DNA from: Microvirga puerhi
GTDB lineage: Bacteria > Pseudomonadota > Alphaproteobacteria > Rhizobiales > Beijerinckiaceae
Direction of reading: 5' to 3'
DNA length: 64,000 nucleotides
Assembly (NCBI RefSeq): GCF_020089865.1
Contig: NZ_JAIRBM010000003.1
Coordinates: 186,001-250,000, forward strand
Shown here: one piece after another, positions 39,047 to 48,257 of the stretch
Position numbering within the stretch: the stretch's first letter is position 1
Layout: every line of letters starts with the position of its first letter
Notes under the pieces: generated by a model
What the model was told of the DNA's origin: nothing
What the model saw: the letters and a program-made list of their open reading frames with translations, nothing else
Database searches by the model: none
Program-made: the position numbers and the translations under genes

Positions 39047-40098
39047 GCCTTCGCTCCCGCTTCGTCGCGGCTCGAATCCAGGGGCCAGCGGGCGCGAGCC
39101 GGGGCCGAAATATCGTCGATCAGGCCAAGCCGCATGCGCTCGAGACCGGCCCAGGCAATCATGGCGCCGTTGTCGCCGCATAAGGAAAGGGGCGGCGCGA
39201 CGAGACGCAAACCGGTTTCCACCGCGAGCCGCTGCAGGGCCTGCCGCATCGCTTGGTTCGCGGCAACGCCGCCCGCCACCACGAGGGCGGTCGGATGGCC
39301 GGCGATGTCGCGGAAGGCGCGCAGGCCCACCCGGGTTCGGTCGACCACCGTGTCGACGATGGCGGCCTGGAAGCTGGCGCAGAGATCGGCCACGTCACTC
39401 TGGGTGAGGGGCGCGATACGTTCGGCCTCGAGCCTGACGGCTGTCTTGAGGCCGGAGAGCGAAAAGTTCGGCTCGGGCCTGCCGATCATCGGGCGGGGCA
39501 GGGCGAAGCGTTCCGGGTTGCCGCGGGCCGCTTCCTGTTCCACATGCGGGCCGCCTGGATAGGGAAGGCCGAGGAGCTTCGCTACCTTGTCGAAGGCTTC
39601 GCCGATGGCGTCGTCGATGGTGGTGCCGAGCCGCACGTAATCGCCGACGCCCCGCACGGCGACAAGCTGCGTATGGCCGCCCGAGGCAAGAAGGAGCAGG
39701 AAGGGAAATCCGATGCCATCGGTCAGGCGCGCGGTCAGCGCATGGGCCTCCAGGTGGTTGACGGCCATGAGCGGCTTGCGGGTCACCAGCGAGATCGCCT
39801 TCGCGGTGGTCAGTCCGACCAGCACGCCGCCGATGAGGCCGGGGCCGGCCGCGGCGGCGATGCCGTCGATGTCGTTGATGGTGCAGTTGGCGTTCTTGAG
39901 GGCGCGGGCGACGAGGCGGTCGATGACCTCCACATGGGCGCGGGCTGCGATCTCGGGAACCACGCCGCCATAACGGGCGTGCTCGGCGATCTGGCTCAGG
40001 ACCTCGTTCGACAGGATTTCTCCACGTCCGTCGAATCCGATGCCGACCACAGCGGCGGCCGTTTCGTCGCAGGTCGTCTCAATGCCGAGGATGCGCAT
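39043..40098 (-). CDS. tsaD: tRNA threonylcarbamoyladenosine synthase subunit TsaD
   Basis: This 351-residue ASKHA-fold protein transfers the threonylcarbamoyl group to A37 of ANN-decoding tRNAs. The N-terminus [18 protein letters not shown] is typical, as are the metal-binding HLEAH motif in [13 protein letters not shown] and the [11 protein letters not shown] segment. The gene is divergent from hemC across a 130-base gap. The stop overlaps the GNAT gene start. Confidence 0.96.
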   Translation of the reverse strand: MRILGIETTCDETAAAVVGIGFDGRGEILSNEVLSQIAEHARYGGVVPEIAARAHVEVIDRLVARALKNANCTINDIDGIAAAAGPGLIGGVLVGLTTAKAISLVTRKPLMAVNHLEAHALTARLTDGIGFPFLLLLASGGHTQLVAVRGVGDYVRLGTTIDDAIGEAFDKVAKLLGLPYPGGPHVEQEAARGNPERFALPRPMIGRPEPNFSLSGLKTAVRLEAERIAPLTQSDVADLCASFQAAIVDTVVDRTRVGLRAFRDIAGHPTALVVAGGVAANQAMRQALQRLAVETGLRLVAPPLSLCGDNGAMIAWAGLERMRLGLIDDISAPARARWPLDSSRDEAGAKA

Positions 40099-40228
40099 GG
40101 TAGGGCACGCTATGGTTTGATTGGAGCTGATCTTTCGGGCTTCACGGCCCGCCTCTCCTCCCCCTATAGTCCGCCGCGCCGCCCGAGATCAAACATCGAT
40201 CGTCGCGCTCAAGGAGAAGACAGCCAGA

Positions 40229-41155
40229 ATGTCCACATCGCCCGCCTTCGTCATCGGCACACGCGGCTCGCCGCTCGCGCTCGCCCAGGCTCATGAGACG
40301 CAGCGTCGGCTGATCGACGCGCATGGGCTTCCGCCGGAGCGTCTGCCGTTGCAGATCATCAAGACGACGGGCGATCGCATTCAGGACCGGGCGCTGTCCG
40401 AAGCCGGGGGCAAGGGACTGTTCACCAAGGAACTCGACATCGCCCTTCTCGAAGGATCCATCGATTTGGGCGTTCACTCGGCCAAGGACCTTCCCACCGC
40501 GCTGCCCGAAGGGATCGTGATCGCGGGCTATCTTCCGCGCGAGGACGTGCGCGATGCGTTCATCAGCCTCCACGCCAGGAATCTGCAGGACCTGCCGGAG
40601 GGCGCCGTGGTCGGCTCGGCCTCCTTGCGGCGGCAGGCCGAGATCCGCCGCCTGCGGCCCGATGTCAAGGTCACGCTGCTCCGCGGCAACGTGGAAACGC
40701 GGCTCGCGCGGCTCAAACGCGGTGAGATCGATGCCACTCTTCTGGCCATGGCGGGGCTGCGCCGCCTCGGGCTGACGGAGCATGTGACGGCTGTTCTCGA
40801 CGTGGAGGATTTCCTGCCGGCCGTCGGGCAGGGGGCGATCGCCATCACGATTCGGGCCGACGACGAGAAGGTCGCAAGAGCCGTTCGGCCGATCCTGCAT
40901 GCCGAGACCGGCTATGCGCTGGCGGCCGAGCGGGCTTTCCTGACGGTCCTCGATGGGTCCTGTCGTACACCGATTGCCGGCCACGCCCGTCTGGTGGACG
41001 GAGAGCTTGAAATTCGTGGGCTCGTGCTCCGTCCGAATGGGTCCGGCAGTCTGGATGTCGTGCGGCGCGGAGCGCCGGAAGATGCCGCGGCTCTCGGTCG
41101 GGAGGCCGGGCTCGACCTGCGTGCCCGCATGCCGGACGGCTTCCTCGATCCATGA
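40229..41155 (+). CDS. hemC: Hydroxymethylbilane synthase
   Basis: This 308-residue enzyme of tetrapyrrole synthesis joins four porphobilinogen units. It has IGTRGSPLALAQA at the N-terminus, GVHSAKDLPT, the Arg-rich GSASLRRQAEIR, and the cofactor-attaching Cys in LDGSCRTPIAGHA. The frame extends to 40121, but the ATG at 40229 has AAGGAGAAG upstream. hemD follows with an overlapping ATGA. Confidence 0.95.
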   Translation: MSTSPAFVIGTRGSPLALAQAHETQRRLIDAHGLPPERLPLQIIKTTGDRIQDRALSEAGGKGLFTKELDIALLEGSIDLGVHSAKDLPTALPEGIVIAGYLPREDVRDAFISLHARNLQDLPEGAVVGSASLRRQAEIRRLRPDVKVTLLRGNVETRLARLKRGEIDATLLAMAGLRRLGLTEHVTAVLDVEDFLPAVGQGAIAITIRADDEKVARAVRPILHAETGYALAAERAFLTVLDGSCRTPIAGHARLVDGELEIRGLVLRPNGSGSLDVVRRGAPEDAAALGREAGLDLRARMPDGFLDP

Positions 41156-41844
41156 TGCGCATCCTTCTCACCCGCGCAGAGGAAGACGCGGCACGCACGG
41201 CCGAGCGCCTCCGGGCGGATGGCCATGAAACGGTCGCGGCACCGCTGACGCGGATCGTCGACACCGACGATCCTCAGCCTGCCGGCGCATGGGACGCTCT
41301 GATCGTGACCAGCGCTCATGCGGAAAATGCCCTCATGTCGATCGCGGCCAAGCATTGCCCGGTCTATGCGGTCGGCGAGCGGACGGCCCAAGCGGTGCGG
41401 CAGGCCGGCTTTCAGACTGTCCTCCCCGCCGAGGGTGATGCGGTCTCGCTGTCCCGCCTGATCTGTAATCGGCTCGAACCGGGGCGGCTCCTGCTCCATG
41501 TGACGGGACGGCACCATAAGGATGAGCCCGCTTTGTCCCTCAGGGCCAGCGGCTTTCAGATCGAAACCTGGGAGGCCTACGAGGCCCGCGCCGTCGAAAG
41601 CCTTCCTCCGTCCGCAATCGAGGCACTGCGCTCTAGTCAGCTTGATGCTGCGCTCCATTATTCTCGGCGCCACGCCGATCTGTTCCTGTCTCTGACGAAG
41701 GAGGCGCATCTGTCATCGACCCTTTCCGCCCTCGTCCATGTCTGCCTTTCGGCAGACGTTGCGGCTCCCTTCGAGTCTCTCGGGTTGCCGGTGAGGGTTG
41801 CCGAGCGACCCGACGAGGATGCCCTTCTGGCGACGCTCCGGTGA
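41152..41844 (+). CDS. hemD: Uroporphyrinogen-III synthase
   Basis: This 230-residue two-lobed enzyme cyclises hydroxymethylbilane to uroporphyrinogen III. It opens with MRILLTRAEEDAARTAERLR. It also has the typical LIVTSAHAENAL, VGERTAQAVRQAGF and LLLHVTGRHHKDEP stretches. Sequence conservation in this family is low, so the call leans on the position immediately after hemC. The start overlaps the hemC stop. Confidence 0.9.
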   Translation: MMRILLTRAEEDAARTAERLRADGHETVAAPLTRIVDTDDPQPAGAWDALIVTSAHAENALMSIAAKHCPVYAVGERTAQAVRQAGFQTVLPAEGDAVSLSRLICNRLEPGRLLLHVTGRHHKDEPALSLRASGFQIETWEAYEARAVESLPPSAIEALRSSQLDAALHYSRRHADLFLSLTKEAHLSSTLSALVHVCLSADVAAPFESLGLPVRVAERPDEDALLATLR

Positions 41845-41934
41845 CGCCGGAGCGGTCTTCCTCTAGGATGCATCTCCTGGACGGAACGAATGGCCGTGCT
41901 CAAGCTTGCCTCATTTGTTCATCAAGAGTGACCC

Positions 41935-43278
41935 GTGACCGATTCTTTTGATCCCCAGGCCCCGAAATCCTCTTCCCGAAAGAACCGGCGCGAGCCGGCG
42001 ACGATCGACCTTGAGGCGCGGGTCGTCGATGATGGCCGGCGCCCGGACGATACGATTGCGGACGGCGAGACGGAGCGCCTGGTGAGCGAGGCCATGGCCG
42101 AGACCGAGGCCAATGTCGATTCCGCGATCGGCACGGATTCGATCGCAGGTGCACTGCCGCCCGAATCTGAGACGCTGTCTGGTAGCCACGGTTCGACCGA
42201 GCGGTCGCCCCCTCCGCAGCCCGTCCAGCCGGACCGCAGGGCCTCATTGGGTGCATTGCTCGGTGCCGGCCTGATCGGCGGTATCATTGGCGGCGGGCTC
42301 GTCTACGGGCTCGGGGTCTGGCAGAAGGCGCCTGCCCCGAAGGACGATCCCCGTGTGTCGCAGCTGGAGCAGCGCGTGGTGTCGCTGGGACAGCCCGCCA
42401 ATACGCAGGCTCTGGAGAATCGCCTCAAGACGCTGGAGGACGCTCGTGCCGCTCTCGACCGGCGTCTTCAGGCGGCCGAAGGCACCGCACGCCAAGCCGA
42501 GGCGCGTGCCGGCGAGGCTCTGAGCCGTCCGGCGAACACAGCTCCTGCTCCGCAGGACGAGGCGGCCCTGAAGGGCCTGGCCGATCGCCTTGCGGAGCTC
42601 GAACGGGAGGTCCAGGCTCAGGCCCAGGCAACCCAGCAGGCCGGCAGCTCCGCCCAGGCCCTGCAGCAATCCGTGCAATCCCTCGAAGGCCGCGTAACGG
42701 ACGACAGCCAGCGTCTGGCGGCCCTGGCGCAGCACGTCGGCGAAGGGCCCGATCCGGCGACGCTTGCGGCCCTTCGGCTTTCCCTGACGGCTCGGTTGAA
42801 CGAAGCCTTGCGCCGGGGCGTTCCCTATGCGGATACGCTTTCGGCGTTGGAGAAAGTCACGAAGGATCCCGGCCGTCTGGCGCCGCTCGCTCCGTTCGCT
42901 CAGCAGGGGGCGCCGACGGCGGCGGACTTGTCCCGGACTTTCGCTCCTCTGCGCACGACGATCCTGCGGGATGATCGTGCCGCGTCCGGTGGCAGTTGGA
43001 GCGACCGATTCTGGCGCATGACGGAAAAGGTCGTGACCGTTCGTCCGGTCAACGATGCGGCGGCGGCAGGCGTACCGGGCCTTGTCGCCCGGATCGACAA
43101 TGCCCTGGCGCGTGGTGACATGGCCCAGGCGGCTGGGGCATGGCGGAGCCTGCCGGAGCCGTCCCGGCGCCTCTCCGAGGACTGGGGGCATCAGGTCAAA
43201 GCCCGCGCGGACGCGGAGGCTGCGGCGCAGGCAGCATCCGACGAAGCTCTTTCAGCGCTTCCGACGGCGCAACAGTAA
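41935..43278 (+). CDS. Bacterial Mic60/mitofilin-like inner membrane protein
   Basis: This 447-residue protein starts with GTG at 41935. A charged, disordered N-terminus of about 100 residues leads to one membrane helix (about residues 102-125, Gly-rich). A long Ala/Gln/Glu coiled coil follows (about 140-270) and then a C-terminal helical mitofilin-type domain with PYADTLSALEKV. Alphaproteobacterial Mic60 shapes intracytoplasmic membranes and is typically encoded between hemD and hemY, as here. The specific function in this organism is inferred. Confidence 0.85.
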   Translation: MTDSFDPQAPKSSSRKNRREPATIDLEARVVDDGRRPDDTIADGETERLVSEAMAETEANVDSAIGTDSIAGALPPESETLSGSHGSTERSPPPQPVQPDRRASLGALLGAGLIGGIIGGGLVYGLGVWQKAPAPKDDPRVSQLEQRVVSLGQPANTQALENRLKTLEDARAALDRRLQAAEGTARQAEARAGEALSRPANTAPAPQDEAALKGLADRLAELEREVQAQAQATQQAGSSAQALQQSVQSLEGRVTDDSQRLAALAQHVGEGPDPATLAALRLSLTARLNEALRRGVPYADTLSALEKVTKDPGRLAPLAPFAQQGAPTAADLSRTFAPLRTTILRDDRAASGGSWSDRFWRMTEKVVTVRPVNDAAAAGVPGLVARIDNALARGDMAQAAGAWRSLPEPSRRLSEDWGHQVKARADAEAAAQAASDEALSALPTAQQ

Positions 43279-43291
43279 GGATCAGGCCAGC

Positions 43292-44872
43292 ATGTGGCGT
43301 GCACTTGTCTTCATCGGTCTTCTCTGCGTCGCGGCTTTTGCGGCCGTGTGGCTGGCCGATCGCCCCGGGACGGTTCTGGTCACCTTCGGCGGTTACGAGA
43401 TGCAGACCTCCGTCGCTGTCGCGGCGGTCGCCCTCGCGGGCCTCGGCTTGGCCCTCGCGGTGCTCTGGGCCGTGGTGACGGCGGTTCTGCAGTTGCCGTC
43501 CCGTCTCACCTTCGCATCGCGCGCCCGGCGGCGCGCCCGAGGCTATCAGGCGGTTTCGCGCGGTATGGTGGCCGTCGGTGCCGGTGATCCCATTGCGGCC
43601 CGCCGCTACGCGGGGGAGGCCGAGCGGTTGCTCGGCCGTGAGGCCTTGACCCTCCTTCTCAAGGCTCAGGCGGCGCAGGTCTCCGGGAACCGTCAGGCGG
43701 CGGAAGCTGCCTTCACGCAGATGATGGAGGAGGACGAGACTCGCGTTCTCGGTTTGCGTGGTCTGTTCGTCGAGGCCCGCCGGCGGGGTGACGTGCCAGC
43801 CGCACACGAATACGCGGCGGAGGCCGTCCGCCTCGCGCCGGCAGCCACCTGGGCAAGCGATGCGGTTCTGGAATCGCGCTGCGCCGAGCGGAACTGGCGC
43901 GGAGCGCTGGAGGCCGTGGAGCGACGGACGTCCCTTGGTCTCCTGGACAAGGCGACCGCCAAGCGCCACCGGGCCGTGCTCCTGACCGCTGATGCCCTCG
44001 ACCGGGTCGAGCATGACCGGGAAGGTGCGCTGAACAGCGCCCTGGACGCGCTGAAACTCGCGCCGACCCTCATCCCTGCCGCCGCTCTTGCGGGCCAGAT
44101 CCTGTCCCAGCGCGGAGATCTTCGCCGCGCTGCCAAGACGGTTGAGACGGCCTGGCGCAGCCAGCCCCATCCGGACCTCGCGGAAGTCTATCTCAATCTG
44201 CGCCCCGGCGATTCGGCGCTCGACCGGCTCAAACGCGCCGAAACACTCATGAAGCTGTCTGGAGGAACTCCCGAAGGTCGCTTGGCCGTCGCCCGTGCAG
44301 CGCTCGAGGCCCGGGAGTTCGACCGGGCCCGCGATGCCCTCGAACCCCTTCTGGCCGACCGCCCGACCATGCGGGTCTGCCTGCTCATGTCGGACCTGGA
44401 GCAGGCCGAGCACGGCTCCACGGGGAGAGGTCGCGAATGGCTTGCCCGTGCGACGCGCGCCCGCCGTGATCCGGCCTGGATCGCCGATGGCATCGTGTCC
44501 GACCGCTGGGCTCCCATCTCGCCCGTGACGGGGCGTCTCGACGCCTTCGTCTGGGAAGCGCCGCCCGATGTCCTCGTTGGTCCCGAGATCGCCTTGAGCG
44601 ATGATGTGACCGCCGATCTCGACGACACGGTCAAAATGCTTCCGATCGCCCCTGAGGCGGACGGCGGTTCCGTGCCCGAGTGGACGCTCGCTCATGAGAC
44701 GCCCGTTCCGGAGCGCGAGCCGCCCCCGGCACTTTCGACGCAGGAGCCGGGCAAGGACGATGCTCCTGCGCCCAGGCCGGAGCCGGTCGTGTTTCCCGCG
44801 ACGCCGCCGGACGTCCCTCGACCGAAGGAAGAGGCAGCTCCGGCCCGCCGCAGCGCCTTTTCGATCTGGTAG
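43292..44872 (+). CDS. hemY: HemY-type TPR membrane protein
   Basis: This 526-residue protein has two N-terminal membrane helices (about residues 3-22 and 42-66), the GYEMQTSVAVAAVALA region of the HemY_N domain, and TPR-like helical repeats to about residue 430. A Pro/Glu-rich tail follows. HemY of this kind sits in heme operons but is not the protoporphyrinogen oxidase of the same name; its biochemical role is unsettled. The frame extends to 43055 inside the Mic60 gene; the ATG at 43292 follows that gene by 13 bases. Confidence 0.88.
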   Translation: MWRALVFIGLLCVAAFAAVWLADRPGTVLVTFGGYEMQTSVAVAAVALAGLGLALAVLWAVVTAVLQLPSRLTFASRARRRARGYQAVSRGMVAVGAGDPIAARRYAGEAERLLGREALTLLLKAQAAQVSGNRQAAEAAFTQMMEEDETRVLGLRGLFVEARRRGDVPAAHEYAAEAVRLAPAATWASDAVLESRCAERNWRGALEAVERRTSLGLLDKATAKRHRAVLLTADALDRVEHDREGALNSALDALKLAPTLIPAAALAGQILSQRGDLRRAAKTVETAWRSQPHPDLAEVYLNLRPGDSALDRLKRAETLMKLSGGTPEGRLAVARAALEAREFDRARDALEPLLADRPTMRVCLLMSDLEQAEHGSTGRGREWLARATRARRDPAWIADGIVSDRWAPISPVTGRLDAFVWEAPPDVLVGPEIALSDDVTADLDDTVKMLPIAPEADGGSVPEWTLAHETPVPEREPPPALSTQEPGKDDAPAPRPEPVVFPATPPDVPRPKEEAAPARRSAFSIW

Positions 44873-44967
44873 GGAGGGGCGCGCGACTTTGATCGCCGAT
44901 CCTCCCTTGCCAAGCGCCCGACGTGAGGGTATGAGGTCGCGCTCTCCGATCACAACATGATCGCGAC

Positions 44968-45043
44968 GCCGCAATAGCTCAGCTGGTAGAGCACCTCATT
45001 CGTAATGAGGGGGTCGGGGGTTCGAATCCCTCTTGCGGCACCA
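44968..45043 (+). tRNA. tRNA-Thr (anticodon CGT)
   Basis: A 76-base cloverleaf is seen. The acceptor stem pairs GCCGCAA with TTGCGGC. The anticodon stem CCTCA/TGAGG encloses the loop TTCGTAA with anticodon CGT. The T-loop is TTCGAAT, and CCA is encoded at 45041-45043. It lies at the left edge of the accessory region. Confidence 0.97.
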
Positions 45044-45071
45044 TTTCTTTTCGTTGCAGAGCAAGGGTTTC

Positions 45072-45106
45072 ACACAAAAGCCGCCTGAGGGCGGCTTTTG
45101 TGTTTT
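45072..45106 (+). terminator. Strong intrinsic terminator after tRNA-Thr
   Basis: A near-perfect inverted repeat has 14-base arms (ACACAAAAGCCGCC at 45072-45085 and GGCGGCTTTTGTGT at 45090-45103), a TGAG loop, and a trailing T-run to 45106. It starts about 30 bases after the tRNA. Confidence 0.9.
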
Positions 45107-45634
45107 GGGTCTGGGGAAACACCAGGGAAACACGAGCCAAAAACGTGAAGCTGTTTGGCGCGTGCTTTTAGGATTGTCTCGTTGTCGGCCTCGTTGTCGG
45201 CGTAGATTCACCTCTCCACATCAGTGTGGCGGTTCCACCCTTCTGAAAATTCTGGACAAGACCCGGCCAAAATGCAGCCAAGCACATTCCGTCCGGGGCA
45301 CAAACGGACGGATAGACAATGCCGTTTAAACCATCGCTCGAGCTTCGGCTGCGAGGCTTTAGCCAGCAAGGTAGCCAATCAAGCCATCGGCATGTAGGCA
45401 GTCTGAAGTTGGGTCGATATTACGAAGATCGGCAAATTCAGCGTCAAAATTGGAGCGAAGAGCAACATACGAACTCGCCGATTGCCTTAAGCGCTCTGAT
45501 TTAATGAAGGGAAACCTTGTTCAGGGCAGTTTCGGCCTCTAAGGCAAATCACCCGCTGTCGCTGAGCAAAGCCCATTAGCGGCCCAAAGCCACTAACGGG
45601 CCTCTTAGAACTTCAGTTGGTGCCAAATGGGTCG
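45107..45634. other. Non-coding start of the accessory region with short repeats
   Basis: No convincing gene is seen; a 61-codon frame at 45319 was not called. Noted elements are a perfect 12-base tandem repeat CTCGTTGTCGGC (45178-45201), an inverted repeat TCCGTCCG-N9-CGGACGGA (45288-45312), and an imperfect 13-base-arm hairpin at 45571-45601. The hairpin could terminate the minus-strand gene ending at 45635, although it lacks a T-run. Confidence 0.5.
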
Positions 45635-45907
45635 TTAACGATGAACCGTTTGCTTCTTAATCTTCGTATGGTGCCGCTGGACGCTCCCAGTGTTCTGAGG
45701 GATCCCGAGCACACCCTTGACGCCGCCGACTACACCACCCGTCACACCACCCACCGCACCCCCGACAGCTCCCCCAACGGGGCCAGCCGCACGGTTCCCG
45801 ACGGCTGCTCCCTGCTCGGCGCCACGTACAATTCCCTGCGCCTGAGCCGCAGCGGGCATAGAGAGAACAGCCGCGCCGAAGGTAGCCAACAGAATATATG
45901 ATTTCAT
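45635..45907 (-). CDS. Small exported glycine-rich protein
   Basis: This 90-residue protein has a clear signal peptide (MKSYILLATFGAAVLS... to about residue 22, AQAQG). A Gly/Val/Ala-rich stretch with GGAVGG-type repeats follows (about residues 38-65), then a basic tail. AAGGAGCG precedes the ATG at 45907; the frame upstream of this is not used. Such small secreted Gly-rich proteins are common in Rhizobiales and have no known function. Confidence 0.72.
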   Translation of the reverse strand: MKSYILLATFGAAVLSMPAAAQAQGIVRGAEQGAAVGNRAAGPVGGAVGGAVGGVTGGVVGGVKGVLGIPQNTGSVQRHHTKIKKQTVHR

Positions 45908-46424
45908 CGACCGCTCCTTTAGGTGTCTGAGAACATCAATTCCGGCGCGCAAGGCGGGTTCCTTATGGGTTGGCTGCTTGGCGTCTAGATCAAAGCGAGG
46001 GTTGCCACTCAGCTGCTCAACAGAAGCTTGAGTGCGTGTTCGAGGTCAGGCCTTCTGGAAGAAACGCTGCGGCACGACCGCGTTTGAACTGAAGGTGTCA
46101 TCCAGTCACATCTGCGAGCGCTGCGCACGCCAAGACAGACCCATTGTGGAAACTGGATAACCGCTTGCCGGGAAATGGCCCGCAGACGGGCGAGCGCGTC
46201 AGGGGCATACAAGGGTGCCTTCCGTCCTTCCGACCGGCCTCTAGCCGCCTCTGACGCCATTTCTAAGGCGAAGTGGATGTCGGGAAGAGGCCTGGTGTCA
46301 GAATTGGACCTGCCGTCTGCTAGGGCCTGATGTCTCCAATGTACAGGCAGAGCCCCATGATCCTGTATGGCAGCGGCTCTTGGCCGACTCACGGCCTCAG
46401 TCTCGTGCGACGTGAGAGAGTGCT
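45908..46424. other. Intergenic stretch without a recognisable gene
   Basis: A 139-codon minus-strand frame at 46009-46428 has an Arg/Ser-rich composition and no recognisable family. It looks like chance or a decayed gene, and nothing else was identified. Confidence 0.4.
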
Positions 46425-46808
46425 TCACGAGCGTCCAGCAAAAGCGCTCGGATCTGCCGGCACTCCTCTGTTGCGTACGAACTTGCGCGACGTGATTCGC
46501 ACGCTGGCACGCGTTATCTTCACAACACCGGGTGGCGACCCGAGGACATAGCGTGCGTGTCGGTCGGCGAAAGGGCCGCTATGCGGTTCGTCAATGGTTT
46601 CGATCACGATCCCGCTCCGGCGCAGCAAAAATAGGTAGTTGCTCCAGCGCGGACCGACGGCATCGATCGGCGTTGCACCCAGCTCACCCCGCACAATCAG
46701 GATGTGCAGTGCCCAGGCTTCCCTGCCGTGGACAGTGATCACTCTTCCATCGAAATCGATGGACAATGCGACGACGGGATCGTCGTGGGACCGTGCGAGA
46801 AAAGTCAT
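46425..46808 (-). CDS. Winged-helix domain protein
   Basis: This 127-residue protein resembles the small winged-helix proteins common in Rhizobiales accessory regions. Recognisable parts are VITVHGREAWALHILI, GPRWSNYLFLLRRSGIVIET and the FADRHARYVL ending of the wing. It is probably a DNA-binding protein with an unknown target. A stem-loop, GGGGC-TT-TCTCC-TCTT-GGAGA-C-GCCCC (46849-46875), lies 40 bases upstream of its start. The C-terminal 30 residues appear non-conserved. Confidence 0.72.
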   Translation of the reverse strand: MTFLARSHDDPVVALSIDFDGRVITVHGREAWALHILIVRGELGATPIDAVGPRWSNYLFLLRRSGIVIETIDEPHSGPFADRHARYVLGSPPGVVKITRASVRITSRKFVRNRGVPADPSAFAGRS

Positions 46809-46960
46809 CGGCTTAACTCCTGATGCCCGGGAAATTGATTTTGCTTACGGGGCTTTCTCCTCTTGGAGACGCCCCAGGATCCGGATGCTGAGCCGCCGAC
46901 CTCGAACCGACTCCGGATTCTACGTACTGGTCGATGGCTACTGCTCTTCCTGCCAACGTC

Positions 46961-46992
46961 AAAAACCCACCAAACCTATCCAGCTTGGTGGG
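46961..46992 (-). terminator. Intrinsic terminator of the AlpA-like gene
   Basis: On the minus strand CCCACCAA and TTGGTGGG form an eight-base-pair stem with an 11-base loop, followed by TTTTT (46965-46961). It begins eight bases after the stop of the 47000-47239 gene. Confidence 0.8.
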
Positions 46993-46999
46993 GTATTAC

Positions 47000-47239
47000 T
47001 TACACCGATGTTGTATTTGCGCGCTTATGCTGAGCCCACCAGGAGTCAAGGTCGTCGGGATCGTAGAGGACGCGCTTTCCCAACTTGATGTACCTGGGGC
47101 CGCCCATCAGGCGGCGTTTGTCCATAGTTGATTTACCGAGATGACAATATTTGGCGGCGCAAGGCGTGTCCATCATAGGGCGACGCCCTGCGCCGTAGTC
47201 CTGGGGGTAGAATCCGAGCTCATGGTGCTGTTCTCTCAT
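47000..47239 (-). CDS. AlpA/excisionase-like helix-turn-helix protein
   Basis: This 79-residue protein resembles the HTH_17 (MerR-like) domain of AlpA regulators and excisionases: AAKYCHLGKSTMDKRRLMGG, then GPRYIKLGKRVLYDPDDLDSWW. The frame extends to 47320, but the Met at 47239 is preferred. Such proteins control excision of integrated elements. The integrase remnant at 55469-56118 may have been its partner, though the 8 kb distance leaves this open. A clear terminator follows. Confidence 0.78.
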   Translation of the reverse strand: MREQHHELGFYPQDYGAGRRPMMDTPCAAKYCHLGKSTMDKRRLMGGPRYIKLGKRVLYDPDDLDSWWAQHKRANTTSV

Positions 47240-47549
47240 CGGAACAAATGGGGAGCAGCGAGAATGTGATATGGCTTGCAGGGAAAATAAAGCGAGCAGA
47301 AGAGAATGACGCATTTGCAAAAGTCAAAACGCATGCGTCGTTCAATTTGAACCGTGGAACGTTTGCGGTGCGTCAAAGGTTTCGAAGTGCGAGACGGACT
47401 GGCTCTCGGCGCCAGACCGAGGCGGATCAACCGGCATCGCATTGCGCATGTCAAGCGGTTGCACGGATCAGGTACATGCCCGCGTAAAGGAGCGACGCCG
47501 ATCCTTCGCGTTCGACCATGCCATTCAGTGAATGGACGGTGGAGCGGTC
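47240..47549. other. Intergenic stretch, nothing recognised
   Basis: Short open frames on both strands lack protein-like composition. No repeat or RNA gene was recognised. Confidence 0.4.
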
Positions 47550-47672
47550 CTAGAGCTTGGCGATCCAGGCGGCGGCCACTGCTCCCACCAACCCGATGAT
47601 TGCAACCACTACTGCCAGTACGACCGGTCCCATCGCGCTGATCAGTCGAGAGGTGTTGGATGGCATGCCCAT
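47550..47672 (-). CDS. Possible 40-residue single-helix membrane peptide or gene remnant
   Basis: A short frame encodes a polar N-terminus and a strongly hydrophobic C-terminal helix (MGPVVLAVVVAIIGLVGAVA) ending in WIAKL. The ATG at 47672 is one option; the frame stays open upstream to a GTG at about 47726. A different upstream frame reads LTLRLKGVSGLHLSVNG, so this could be the tail of a longer, frameshifted gene. There is no convincing ribosome-binding site. Confidence 0.4.
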   Translation of the reverse strand: MGMPSNTSRLISAMGPVVLAVVVAIIGLVGAVAAAWIAKL

Positions 47673-47819
47673 GGCGGTCACGGTGACCGGCAATGCAATG
47701 TCATCGTTGCCGATAGGCACCGTTGACACTCAGATGCAGCCCGCTCACGCCTTTCAGGCGCAGTGTCAGTGCAGCTTCTCCCGTCTGTGTCGGCTGAGCA
47801 AACTAAATCAACTCCGCGG

Positions 47820-47837
47820 GTGTCGGCGTGCCGACAC
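47820..47837. promoter_or_regulatory. Perfect inverted repeat GTGTCGGC-GT-GCCGACAC
   Basis: Eight-base arms are separated by two bases, with a further half-like GTGTCGG nearby at about 47788. It lies in a 300-base gap without a called gene and looks like a dimeric regulator site. The regulator is unknown. Confidence 0.4.
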
Positions 47838-47975
47838 GGAGATGGCATTCATTGCCGTTGTTGCTGAATTTGAAAAAGGCTGACGCCGGCGCTATGCGAA
47901 CCTGGGCAGTGAGTTGTGATAGCGCCGATCGCTCCTGCTGGCCCTGGAACGCCGACGTGGGCGACAGGTTTCTGA

Positions 47976-48257
47976 TCAGTTCGGCTTGATCGACGAGAGC
48001 CTTGACGTGGTATACTGGTCGTCGGTGATTTTGGTCGCGTAGGTGATCTTGATTGAAGTGATGATCGTCTTGTGCACCGGACTCACGAGCGGACCTTCGT
48101 CTGCCGGTTCCTCGTAGGTGATAAGCACCTCGCTCCGTGGCACGTTTGGATCAGGAGGTTTGCCAGCTTGCTTCCATGACTCAAGCAGAAAGAGCGCGGA
48201 TAGCATCAGGGCAAGGCCCAACAGAGCGTACGGAAGCCAAGTCAGAGCGCGCCTCAT
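47976..48257 (-). CDS. Small single-helix membrane protein
   Basis: This 93-residue protein has an N-terminal membrane helix (about residues 5-27, TWLPYALLGLALMLSALFLL). A predicted periplasmic domain of about 65 residues contains SEVLITYEEPADEG and TIITSIKITYATKITDDQY. The frame extends to 48353, but the Met at 48257 gives the usual short N-terminus. No family was recognised. Confidence 0.6.
   Translation of the reverse strand: MRRALTWLPYALLGLALMLSALFLLESWKQAGKPPDPNVPRSEVLITYEEPADEGPLVSPVHKTIITSIKITYATKITDDQYTTSRLSSIKPN

Noticed and set aside
46009-46428. 139-codon minus-strand frame downstream of the winged-helix gene
   Set aside because: Arg/Ser-rich with no recognisable motif; left as unresolved intergenic DNA.
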